Below, one piece after another: positions 1 to 7,819 of a stretch of 40,997 nucleotides of DNA. How positions within the stretch are numbered: the first letter of the stretch is position 1; the number at the start of each line of letters is the position of its first letter. Origin of the DNA: Bacteroidales bacterium UBA3824 (lineage in GTDB: Bacteria > Bacteroidota > Bacteroidia > Bacteroidales > UBA3824). Both the position numbers and the translations under genes were made by a program. The notes below the pieces were generated by a model. The model had not been told where the DNA came from. It made no database searches and was given only the letters and a program-made list of their open reading frames with translations. Location: assembly GCA_002393195.1 (NCBI GenBank), contig DGIK01000208.1, positions 1 to 40,997 of the forward strand. Direction: 5' to 3'.

Positions 1-27
1 TTACTTCAATTACTTCAATTATTGAAA

Positions 28-477
28 ATGGACGACAATTATTATATGCGGGCGGCGTTGCAGGAGGCGCAGAAGGCTTTTAATGAAGACGAGATTCCTG
101 TGGGGGCTGTCGTGGTGGTAGGTGAGAGGATTGTGGCGAGGGCGCACAATATGACTCAACGGCTCAATGACGTTACAGCTCACGCGGAGATGCAGGCTCT
201 CACGATGGCGAGTGCGCAGGGTGGCAAATATCTGCCCGAGGCAACACTTTATGTAACTCTCGAGCCGTGCGTGATGTGCGCGGGTGCGCTCGCGTGGGCG
301 CAGATTGGGCGCATCGTATATGGTGCGCACGATACTAAGCGCGGCTACGGAATCATCGAAAATTGCATATCGTCTCGCTCTCTGTCGCTGCTGCACCCTA
401 AGACAGTGGTAGTCGGCGGCGTGCTGGAGCAGGAGTGCGCGGGGCTTTTGAAGGAGTTTTTTGGGAAGAAGAGGTGA
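28..477 (+). CDS. tadA: tRNA-specific adenosine deaminase TadA
   Basis: Zinc-dependent deaminase of the cytidine/deoxycytidylate deaminase fold. In bacteria TadA converts A34 of tRNA-Arg(ACG) to inosine in the cytoplasm. The 149-residue protein has the zinc and proton-shuttle motif AHAEMQAL (H52, E54) and the second zinc motif PCVMCAGA (C81, C84), with ordinary family length. I start at the ATG at 28; an in-frame TTG at 22 also exists. The TGA stop at 475-477 directly abuts the TAA of the convergent regulator gene at 478-480, so the two transcripts must overlap. A paralogous nucleoside or guanine deaminase is less likely given the HAEMQAL signature. Confidence 0.93.
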   Translation: MDDNYYMRAALQEAQKAFNEDEIPVGAVVVVGERIVARAHNMTQRLNDVTAHAEMQALTMASAQGGKYLPEATLYVTLEPCVMCAGALAWAQIGRIVYGAHDTKRGYGIIENCISSRSLSLLHPKTVVVGGVLEQECAGLLKEFFGKKR

Positions 478-2046
478 TTATTTTTTCGCTTTTTCGGTCC
501 GCGACTTCATACTTCGATACGAGCCGTCTTCGAGGGTCATTATTTGCATAATCTGTTCTTTGGTCTTGCCGAGGTGGACGAGGATTAGAAAAAGTTTCTG
601 ACGGTCGGTGAGGCTTATGTAATCGGTCTCAAAACTGTAAACATACAGAAAATCAAGGCTTTGGTAATAGTCAATGAAATTTTTGTAATCATCTCTGCTC
701 CAACGTCCGATTTTTTGGTCGTTAAGTATCTGACTATAAAGTTCTTTGCCGCGAACATATATGTCAGAAAACTTCATTTCCAATGCCTTGACTTTTTGCT
801 GCAAAAATTGGATTTCTGTGTCGTTTTTTTCGGTATTGGAATGTTGTAACTCGCTTATTTTTTGGTTGTAATTGTTGATGGTGCGTTGCGCCTCGGAGAT
901 TTTGCGCGAGCGTTCTGCCAATTTGTATTTCTGAAAAACAACCACCAACACTAAAACAGCCAAAATAACTGCCGAAATCATAATTGTCAGAAAAATTTTC
1001 TTCTCAAAGGAGGATTTTAGTTTGAGGTTTTCTATTTCGGCTTCAAAGCGGGCTTGGATGGGCTTGATGTTGTTGCCCTCCAAATAGTTGATTATAGAAT
1101 CCTTTGCAGCAATAGTTTTCAAGGCGTGATTGTACGCCGCCTTAAAATCATCTTTTCTGGCGTAAAATTCGTGCAAATAGGTGTTTATTTTCGACTCGTT
1201 TTCTACCCAATAATTGCCTTCGCACGATTTTGCAAAGTATTGATTGGCAGTGTTTTCGTCGTTGCGGTGCAGGTATATTTTGCCCAAAACCGAATACGCC
1301 TGCCGCAAGGTGTCAAATTCAAAAGATTTAATGATGTATTTTTCCGCCAAGGAATCATCTTCTTCGCAAAATAATTCCGCAAAAGTATAATAAAAAAAGA
1401 CAGATACGCGGTTTTTGTCGTGTGCGTTTTCAATACATTCCACCGCCTTTCGCGCATAATACTTCGCGCTGTCCAAACTTAACCAGCCAAATTCGTATGC
1501 CGCAGTTTTAAAATAGTAATATTCGGCTGTGTCGTAATTTGTAACGGCATATTGTCCCATTTTTTCGGCAATTTCGCCATACACCTCCATATTGTACGAG
1601 TTGATGTTGCATTGCGCCAACCGCATTTGTATCGTAAATTTCAGTTCGTTGCAGTTGGTTTTTTCGGCAAGTTTTTCGGCGGTTCGCATTTGCAATATCG
1701 CATCGTCCCACGAACCGTAATTATAAATTATGACGCCTTTTATCAGGTGCGCCCACGCTGATTTTTCGTCGTCGCCGTCGTAGAAATGTATGCTTTTTTC
1801 GATTCCAAGGCTGTCGCAGTAGTGCCAATCAAATTGGTAATTTGCAAAAGCCCCTTCTATGATACTGTACATCGCGCTGTCGGCAGTGGTGAGGCGGGGC
1901 GCATTGTCGGCGATTTTTTTTGACGTACTGAACTCGCCCTTTTTGACGTACTCATACGCCAAAATAAGGTCTTGGTTGGGCAAGGGTCTTTCGCCGCACG
2001 CCACCAAAAGCATCATCAACGTTATTATAAGTTTTAATAATTTCAT
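478..2046 (-). CDS. TPR membrane-anchored regulator with C-terminal HTH
   Basis: A 522-residue protein of the Bacteroidetes type that joins an exported TPR sensor to a cytoplasmic helix-turn-helix. The N-terminus carries a lipobox-like leader ending in LLVAC (C17). Residues 30-330 are helical TPR-like repeats, residues 351-372 form one transmembrane helix, 373-433 a coiled coil, and about 478-522 an HTH-like domain (ISLTDRQKLFLILVHLG, then EDGSYRSMKSR). I start at the ATG at 2046, because the longer frame to 2082 lacks a leader. It is divergent from a TonB-dependent receptor and shares a 212-bp intergenic region full of TTGCAAC motifs, so it probably controls that receptor (inference). The ligand is unknown. 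Confidence 0.8.
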   Translation of the reverse strand: MKLLKLIITLMMLLVACGERPLPNQDLILAYEYVKKGEFSTSKKIADNAPRLTTADSAMYSIIEGAFANYQFDWHYCDSLGIEKSIHFYDGDDEKSAWAHLIKGVIIYNYGSWDDAILQMRTAEKLAEKTNCNELKFTIQMRLAQCNINSYNMEVYGEIAEKMGQYAVTNYDTAEYYYFKTAAYEFGWLSLDSAKYYARKAVECIENAHDKNRVSVFFYYTFAELFCEEDDSLAEKYIIKSFEFDTLRQAYSVLGKIYLHRNDENTANQYFAKSCEGNYWVENESKINTYLHEFYARKDDFKAAYNHALKTIAAKDSIINYLEGNNIKPIQARFEAEIENLKLKSSFEKKIFLTIMISAVILAVLVLVVVFQKYKLAERSRKISEAQRTINNYNQKISELQHSNTEKNDTEIQFLQQKVKALEMKFSDIYVRGKELYSQILNDQKIGRWSRDDYKNFIDYYQSLDFLYVYSFETDYISLTDRQKLFLILVHLGKTKEQIMQIMTLEDGSYRSMKSRTEKAKK

Positions 2047-2068
2047 TGCTCCATAAAAAAAATTACCG

Positions 2069-2099
2069 CAAATATACGCCAATTTTTCTGATGATGCAA
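2069..2099 (-). promoter_or_regulatory. Promoter of the TPR regulator
   Basis: Read on the minus strand, TATATTTG (2069-2076) matches the Bacteroidetes -7 consensus TAnnTTTG. A TTG at 2097-2099 lies 20 bases upstream as the -33 element and falls within a TTGCA motif. Confidence 0.7.
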
Positions 2100-2120
2100 G
2101 ATTGCGATATCATTTTCATT

Positions 2121-2203
2121 GTTGCAATATCAATCGTTGCATCATTGCAACATATTGTTTGTAAGTGTGTTATGATTAATACCAATGCAACGCCTATTGC
2201 AAC
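2121..2203. promoter_or_regulatory. TTGCAAC motif cluster, probable operator
   Basis: The spacer between regulator and receptor holds GTTGCAAT at 2121-2128 and its exact inverse ATTGCAAC at 2144-2151, a further GTTGCA at 2136-2141, and direct copies AATGCAAC (2184-2191) and ATTGCAAC (2196-2203). The last copy contains the -33 TTG of the receptor promoter. The regularity suggests binding sites for the adjacent regulator, but no experiment supports that here. Confidence 0.6.
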
Positions 2204-2227
2204 AGAAAATTTTCCGCCGTAATTTTG
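2197..2227 (+). promoter_or_regulatory. Promoter of the TonB-dependent receptor
   Basis: A -33 TTG (2197-2199) and a -7 TAATTTTG (2220-2227) are separated by 20 bases, the spacing usual in Bacteroidetes. The receptor ATG follows 31 bases downstream of the -7 box. Confidence 0.75.
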
Positions 2228-2258
2228 CGCCGTAAACATCAACCAAAATTACAAAGCA

Positions 2259-4571
2259 ATGAAAACTATATTTATCACAATTATGTTTGCGGTTTTGACG
2301 GGTGCCGCAACGTTTGCACAGACAATTTCTGGCGGAGTTTTCGCCGAGGACAATACGCCCGTCGCCTTCGCCAATGTCGTTTTGATGGCATCGGATTCGT
2401 CGTTTGTTGACGGTTCGATAACGGATGTCGATGGCAAATTCACTATTAAGAAAAGCGATGATGCCGCGTTCATAAGTATTTCGTGCCTCGGTTATGAGAG
2501 CAAGATGCTGAGTGTCAATGCTGATGCAAGCCAAATCGTATTGAAGGCGGCAGACTTGATGCTTGACGAAATCACCGTTTCGGCGGGACTGCCAAAGACG
2601 CGCATCAAGGACGGCGCAATGGTAACTGACGTGCAAAACACGTTGCTTGCCAAAGAGGGCAGCACGGAGCGTATGTTGGGCAAGATTCCGGGCGTTATCA
2701 AGTCCAAGGACGGTTTTGAAGTGTTTGGCAAAGGCAAGGCGGAGGTCTATATCAACGGCATCAAAATGCGCGACAACAACGTCTTGGAGTCCCTTAATCC
2801 CGCAAACATCAAGACCGTGGAGGTAGTCAGCAATCCGGGAGCGCAGTACGATGCCGAGGTGAAGGCGGTTATTAGGATTATAACTACTAAACCTGTCGGC
2901 GAAGGCTTCGGTTTCAACAGCAAATCATCTTTCTACATCGGCAAAAACATTGATATGACCAACTTGATAAATATGAATTATAGGCGCGGGAAGTTGGATG
3001 TTTTTGGCACGTTGCGCTATTCGGTCTATCGCAATTGGCAGAAGCAATGGGGCGAGATTGCCAACAATTCAAATCACCATTGGAAAAATGTCAATTCCGT
3101 CGATTATAATTCTAAGTATGACTACATTCCCGTGGTTGGCGGTTTCAATTATCAGGCAGACGAGAGCAACTCTTTTGGTGCACAATACACCGGCACTTTC
3201 CATTCTGTGGACGAAGACGATTTTGTGAACACGCTTTCGGTTTTTAGGGATGGCGAGTTTTACGACAATGGATTGGTATTTGGCGGCGTCGATAGCAAAG
3301 ACAACCAAAACCACCTTCTCAACACGTATTACAACGGCGTGGCGGGCGGATTTTCGGTGAGTTTCAACGCCGATTTTATGAAGCAGACTTCCAACGTATT
3401 TGATTCAAACACTGATTTGAGCGACGGCTATGACAATCGCGAAATCAAATCTAAAAACTCCATAACCAACAGATTTCTTGCGCAGAAACTTGTTTTGGGA
3501 CGCAGTTTGTGGGGCGGCGAATTGTCTTTTGGCACGGAGACTACGTTCACCGACCGCAAGGATGATTACCTTAGTTATGCCGAGCAATACGTCCCTACCG
3601 CGAAATCCCAAAACAAGCAACAGAGCCTCGCTGGATTTTGGGAGTACGGATTTTTGATTGGGGAAACGTTGCAACTGAAAGCCGGTCTGCGTTACGAACA
3701 CATTAATTTTGAGTATTTTAACGATGGCATCAAGGACAATGACGCAAGCCGCAAATACAACGAATTATTCCCATCGGCATCGTTGGCAACGCAGATTGGC
3801 GGTATGCAGATGATGCTATCGTACAATGAAAAAGTGAGCCGCCCGACGTATTCAAATCTAAGAAATTCAGTAAGTTACGCGAGCCGTTACCACCGCGAAT
3901 ACGGCGACCCAAAACTGAAACCCGCCATTGTCCGCGACCTTTCGTGTATGGCGGCGTGGGCTTGCCTGCAACTCGGCGTTTCATATACCAACACTTCTGA
4001 TTATATCGCGCTGTGGCAGACAGTGGAGCCGTCGCAGCCGGAAGTGGAAAAAGTGATGCCAATCAACATCAAACATCTCCCGACCGTGGGATTGCAATTT
4101 GCCGCTGCGCCGGAGTTTGGTTGTTATAGTCCAAATTTTGAGGTTATGGTTAAGAAACAATGGCTCGACGCGGTATGTGAAGGCGTCAAAAAAGATTTTT
4201 CTAAACCATACTTCCGGGTAACACTCGAAAATTCCTTTGAGTTTGGCAACGGTTGGAGTTTTGAGGCTGATTGCAATTACAATGGCAAAGGCAATTATGA
4301 GTACGTGTATTTGAGCCACGATTATTTCTGTTTTGACGCATACATCAGGAAAGCGTTTTTGAATGACGCTCTGAGCGTTGAGGCAGGAGTTTCGGATATT
4401 TCATATTCGCAGCGCAACGACATCCGCCTCAGCACCGAGACGGGATTTTTGGACATTCACAAGCAAAGCGACACGCGGGAATTTTCGCTGATTGTAAAAT
4501 ACCGCTTCAACCCCGCGAAGTCCAAATACAAAGGCACTGGCGCGGGCAACGAGGAAAAAGAAAGGATGTAA
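2259..4571 (+). CDS. TonB-dependent outer-membrane receptor
   Basis: A 770-residue outer-membrane transporter with a signal peptide (1-21, ending ATFAQ), a carboxypeptidase-regulatory-like domain (about 22-105, with DVDGKFTIKK), a plug domain (about 110-210, with LGKIPGVIK and a segment close to VEVVSNPGAQYDAE) and a long beta-barrel. This is the standalone barrel type (CirA/OMP_b-brl_3 style), shorter than SusC, and no SusD partner follows. The substrate cannot be read from the sequence; metal chelates, peptides or oligosaccharides are all possible. It has its own promoter at 2197-2227 and is divergent from the TPR regulator. Confidence 0.85.
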   Translation: MKTIFITIMFAVLTGAATFAQTISGGVFAEDNTPVAFANVVLMASDSSFVDGSITDVDGKFTIKKSDDAAFISISCLGYESKMLSVNADASQIVLKAADLMLDEITVSAGLPKTRIKDGAMVTDVQNTLLAKEGSTERMLGKIPGVIKSKDGFEVFGKGKAEVYINGIKMRDNNVLESLNPANIKTVEVVSNPGAQYDAEVKAVIRIITTKPVGEGFGFNSKSSFYIGKNIDMTNLINMNYRRGKLDVFGTLRYSVYRNWQKQWGEIANNSNHHWKNVNSVDYNSKYDYIPVVGGFNYQADESNSFGAQYTGTFHSVDEDDFVNTLSVFRDGEFYDNGLVFGGVDSKDNQNHLLNTYYNGVAGGFSVSFNADFMKQTSNVFDSNTDLSDGYDNREIKSKNSITNRFLAQKLVLGRSLWGGELSFGTETTFTDRKDDYLSYAEQYVPTAKSQNKQQSLAGFWEYGFLIGETLQLKAGLRYEHINFEYFNDGIKDNDASRKYNELFPSASLATQIGGMQMMLSYNEKVSRPTYSNLRNSVSYASRYHREYGDPKLKPAIVRDLSCMAAWACLQLGVSYTNTSDYIALWQTVEPSQPEVEKVMPINIKHLPTVGLQFAAAPEFGCYSPNFEVMVKKQWLDAVCEGVKKDFSKPYFRVTLENSFEFGNGWSFEADCNYNGKGNYEYVYLSHDYFCFDAYIRKAFLNDALSVEAGVSDISYSQRNDIRLSTETGFLDIHKQSDTREFSLIVKYRFNPAKSKYKGTGAGNEEKERM

Positions 4572-4587
4572 CAATGAAATAAAAAGG

Positions 4588-4664
4588 AATCGGCTCAAAT
4601 TTTCCGAAAATCGGCTCAAAATTCTTGCATATTTGAGCCGATTTCTGTATCTTTGTGAGCCGAT
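4588..4664 (+). promoter_or_regulatory. Promoter embedded in CGGCTCA inverted repeats
   Basis: AAATCGGCTCAAA (4608-4620) and its perfect inverse TTTGAGCCGATTT (4632-4644) flank a -33 TTG at 4625-4627. A -7 TATCTTTG sits at 4648-4655, 20 bases on. Extra half-sites lie at 4588-4599 (AATCGGCTCAAA) and 4656-4664 (TGAGCCGAT). A repressor binding these repeats would cover the promoter. No intact gene follows. Confidence 0.65.
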
Positions 4665-4682
4665 AATAAAAAAAGCAACGTC

Positions 4683-4781
4683 ATGGAAAAAGAAGTTTTA
4701 GGTAGCAATTTTTTCCACAAATCTGCCTTATTTTTCAAAAATGGGGTAATTTTGTCGATAAATCAAGTGGTTTTTGGGTAA
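4683..4781 (+). CDS. Small ORF of 32 codons behind the CGGCTCA promoter
   Basis: An ATG 27 bases after the -7 box opens a 32-residue frame (MEKEVLGSNFF...) that ends in the 32-bp repeat region. I recognise no family. It may be the remains of a gene whose 3' part was lost, or only the first ATG in a degraded region; it could also be a regulatory leader. The promoter is more convincing than the protein. Confidence 0.25.
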   Translation: MEKEVLGSNFFHKSALFFKNGVILSINQVVFG

Positions 4782-4827
4782 TTTTTTCCATAAATCGAGT
4801 GGTTTTGGGGTAATTTTGTCGATAAAT
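4743..4827. repeat. 32-bp tandem direct repeat, about 2.7 copies
   Basis: Units starting with (G)GGGTAATTTTGTCGATAAAT begin near 4743, 4775 and 4807, with a strict period of 32. The middle unit reads TTTTCCATAAAT in place of TTGTCGATAAAT. A more diverged copy may begin near 4705. The array runs into the stop codon of the Fic gene. Confidence 0.8.
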
Positions 4828-5802
4828 TAAAACTGGAGGATGCTGTCGTCGTCGGTTTCAAAGGCGTTGCACCGGGTAAGGAACGCCTTGACTTCCTGAA
4901 AACTTTCGCCCGCAATAAGGCTGCTGAACTGTCTGACGCGGAGCATTGCATTGATGATTTTTTCGGGGTTGTCGCGGCGTGTCAGTTGGCGGAGCGATGC
5001 CAAATAATCCGACCTGAAAACCGTAGGAATTATGATTTTGGATTGATTGGCGGCTGTAAGTTCGGCATTCATCATTATGCGCGAAATACGTCCGTTGCCG
5101 TCCGAAAATGGATGCACTTCGCTTGTCATAAACAGCATAAAAATCGCTCTTGCAAAAGGATTGTTGAGACTGCGGTACATTTCGTAACCTTTTTTCAACG
5201 TGCCTTTCACCTGTTGAAAATCCACAAAATACGTTTCGCCAGCCTTGTTGTTTTTGGTCTTGAATATTCCGGGATTTGTATCGGGACGTGCCGACATCTT
5301 CCTCGCCACCCGACTGGATGATTTTTTCAAGTTTTTCCTCCAAAACGTTTTGAGGAAGGCTTTTGGAGACGCCGTCTTTGCTGTATTTTTGCGAAAAATT
5401 TTCGAGGAACGCCCTTGCGCCGCCCGCAATGTACAGCCCGCCCATAAAAGGATAATCGCCTTCCATGGCTCCTGCACCTTCTATCAAATGGACAGTAACA
5501 CCTGGCAGCGACACTTTTTTTGCATAGCCGTATGTGAGATACAGGTGCCCATCAACGGAGGGACGGCACTCAAACGCGCTACGGTAACTCAAAACGGCAT
5601 CGGGATACAATGTCCCCAAAATTACAAAAAGATTCCGGCGGATAATGTTTTCGGGCTTGTCGTTGAGGTTGGAGGTATATATTTTAGCCGCGATTTTCAC
5701 TATCCGCTTTTCCTTTTTTAGGACGGTAATCATTTTCGAAACAGTCTTGTCGGACGTGGCAAAAATGATTTCGTGATTGAGGATTGATTCTTTCGATGTC
5801 AT
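4827..5802 (-). pseudogene. Fic family AMPylase-like gene with AbiEi-like N-terminus, frameshifted
   Basis: Two overlapping frames together make one protein of about 325 residues. The N-terminal part (5802 to about 5285) resembles the winged-helix AbiEi/DUF6088 antitoxin-type domain. The C-terminal part (about 5285 to 4827) is a Fic domain with the active motif HPFSDGNGR, which in the family binds and transfers a nucleotide moiety to a target protein. The N-terminal frame passes into non-homologous sequence near 5280-5300, and the Fic frame is offset by one base there, consistent with one inserted or two lost bases. No slippery run is present, so programmed frameshifting is unlikely. It could be a true pseudogene or an assembly error. 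Confidence 0.75.
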
Positions 5803-5822
5803 CTTTGTCTTTTAATATGACG

Positions 5823-5830
5823 CAAAGGTA
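5823..5830 (-). promoter_or_regulatory. -7 box of the Fic gene
   Basis: Minus-strand TACCTTTG fits TAnnTTTG and lies 20 bases upstream of the Fic ATG at 5802. I see no good -33 TTG. Confidence 0.45.
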
Positions 5831-5882
5831 AGAATTTTTGTCGGGAAAGAGAAAATTTTTTTAGGAGCGTGCGCGGATGTAA

Positions 5883-7739
5883 TTATTTCCCCCTCGGCTC
5901 TATCACCATCACGCTGCCTGAATTGGGCGGAAGCGAGATTTTGATAATATCTGACGGAGTGGCAGGGAACGAAGTTTTTTTGATGCTTTGGTTGCCGCTG
6001 TCTTCGTAGTGCGTAACGGTGCAGGGGTGCGAAGTAATTTTTGACAACGGAAATTCTATCTCTGTCTGCAATAATCCGGCAATGGACGCCACGTACCAAG
6101 TGTCGCCCTTGCGCCGTGCTATGGAAAAATACCGCCTCGGAAAACCGCCTATTATCTTGAAGTCGTCCCAGACCGTTGGGATGATTTTGAAAAGTTCGAT
6201 TTCCATTTCGTTGGAGTACCAATCTGGCGAACCATACCAAAATATGTGTTGCAATGGGCTGAAAAGTATTATCGACAATGCGAGTTGGTGCGCCTTGGTG
6301 GTCTGTAGGTTGAGGTGCGATTCGGTAGCGTCTTCGTAGCATATTGTGTAGTCGGCGGCGCCCGTCATATACCTCGTGAATGGCAGCAGCGTGGTGTGGT
6401 TGCCGGTATTGTCGAGGTATTCGTTGCCGCGCAGACCTTCGCAGGTGAGCAGGTTGGGGTAGAGCCTCTCGACGCCAGTGGAGCGGTATTCGTCGTGAAC
6501 ATTCACCACGAGGCCGAGCGAGGCGCATTTTGTGATGATGCGGCTTGCAAGCACGTTGTCAATTGGGTTGCGGTTTTTGAAAAATCCGAGCTTTATGCCT
6601 TTGATGCCGAGTTTGCTGTATATTGTAAGCACGCTGTCTGCCGGAAATTCGGTAAGCGCGGTCTTATTGGCGTAAACAATGATGCCGATGCCTTTTTGTT
6701 TGGCGTATTTGATTGCTTCGGGCAGATTGAGGGTGCTTACTGTTTTTGTGGGGTCGGAGGCGGGATCAAATTCGTTGTCGTAGCCCAATCCATACCATCC
6801 GTTGTCTAAGAGTACGTATTGAAATTTCATTTTGGCGGCAAAGTCTATCGAGATTTTCACTCGGTCGGTGGCAAAGTCAGAATCCTTGTTGCCGACGTGG
6901 CGATACACCTTGCCGGGCTTCACCCAGTTATAATTGCCGGTTGGCTTGAAGTTGAGCGAGTAGAGCAGGTATTTGCCTTCTATGAAATCGTTGGCGTTGT
7001 CGGCAAATATTACGTAATGCCACGGCGTGTAATAATTGGCGATTTGGTATAGTCCGCTTTGGGAGATTGTTACATCGTAGTTGGACATCCAGAGCTTGGC
7101 GCGTGAAAAAAATTCGTAGTTGGCGGCTTCGTTGGTGAGAGCCAGCAATGTGTCGCCGAGCGAAACTGTGAGCAACGGCGCAATGGCTGAGGCTTGGTCT
7201 TTGCCAAGTACGGAGTTGTATCCGTTTTCCGACTTGGTGTCAAAGAGGTGGTAAATCCTGTTGTTGGTCCAGTGGTATGTGGTGTGATAGTCATCGACGG
7301 TGAGTTTTTGAGGGTTGGTGATTTCTACGCTCGTGGCAAAACCGTGGTTGTACGCCCTTATTTTCAGGGTGTTGACGAGTTGCCCGTCCTTGAATGTGAT
7401 GGCGGTTTCGTTGTAATGGTCGGGCTGCACCTTCCTTTCGCCGAAGTTGGTGCGTATGGTGTCGCGTTTTGAGGTATTCCTTATGTTGTTGAGGTATATG
7501 GGTTTGATGGCGTTGCGGTTGGTCTTGCCAAATGAGATGAATGTCGTTGCGGAGTCGATGTATATTTTTTGATGTCGCGATACAGAGAAGGCGATTGAGG
7601 TGTCGCTGGTCTTGTAGATGATGATTGATGTGTGTCCGTCGGGCGATTTTACGGAGGCTATGCCGTGTGTATTCTGTGCAAAATTGGCACCATTGAAGGC
7701 AATTATTGTCAATAATATCAAAAGTATGCGTGTCATCAT
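5883..7739 (-). CDS. Glycoside hydrolase family 97 protein
   Basis: A 618-residue secreted glycosidase with a signal peptide (about 1-22). It has the GH97 order of an N-terminal beta-sandwich, a TIM barrel (about 280-520) and a C-terminal sheet domain. Signatures are YNWVKPGKVY (270-279), YVLLDNGWYG (308-317), NVHDEYRSTG (413-422) and YPNLLTCEGLRGNE (427-440). The family contains retaining alpha-galactosidases with an Asp nucleophile and inverting alpha-glucosidases that use Glu. Here the strand that carries the retaining Asp reads KLGFFKN (383-389) with Gly in its place, so a classical retaining mechanism is not supported and the substrate stays open. The terminator of the upstream sensor gene precedes it, but I found no clear promoter of its own. 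Confidence 0.85.
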   Translation of the reverse strand: MMTRILLILLTIIAFNGANFAQNTHGIASVKSPDGHTSIIIYKTSDTSIAFSVSRHQKIYIDSATTFISFGKTNRNAIKPIYLNNIRNTSKRDTIRTNFGERKVQPDHYNETAITFKDGQLVNTLKIRAYNHGFATSVEITNPQKLTVDDYHTTYHWTNNRIYHLFDTKSENGYNSVLGKDQASAIAPLLTVSLGDTLLALTNEAANYEFFSRAKLWMSNYDVTISQSGLYQIANYYTPWHYVIFADNANDFIEGKYLLYSLNFKPTGNYNWVKPGKVYRHVGNKDSDFATDRVKISIDFAAKMKFQYVLLDNGWYGLGYDNEFDPASDPTKTVSTLNLPEAIKYAKQKGIGIIVYANKTALTEFPADSVLTIYSKLGIKGIKLGFFKNRNPIDNVLASRIITKCASLGLVVNVHDEYRSTGVERLYPNLLTCEGLRGNEYLDNTGNHTTLLPFTRYMTGAADYTICYEDATESHLNLQTTKAHQLALSIILFSPLQHIFWYGSPDWYSNEMEIELFKIIPTVWDDFKIIGGFPRRYFSIARRKGDTWYVASIAGLLQTEIEFPLSKITSHPCTVTHYEDSGNQSIKKTSFPATPSDIIKISLPPNSGSVMVIEPRGK

Positions 7740-7751
7740 ATCGTTGTTGTA

Positions 7752-7795
7752 ATAAAAAAAGGCTGTCCGATTTTGTGGAAATTGAACAGCCTTTT
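7752..7795 (-). terminator. Rho-independent terminator of the sensor gene
   Basis: A 10-bp perfect stem (AAAAGGCTGT at 7757-7766 with ACAGCCTTTT at 7786-7795, loop of 19) is followed on the minus strand by a run of T. It lies 25 bases past the sensor stop codon. Confidence 0.8.
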
Positions 7796-7819
7796 CGATG
7801 AGAAAGAATAAATCTATAA

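Noticed and set aside
4743..4827. CRISPR or attachment site
   Set aside because: The units are head-to-tail without spacers, and no integrase or tRNA is nearby.
5280..5300. Programmed frameshift in the Fic gene
   Set aside because: No slippery heptamer, homopolymer or downstream pseudoknot is visible, so a mutation or sequence error is simpler.
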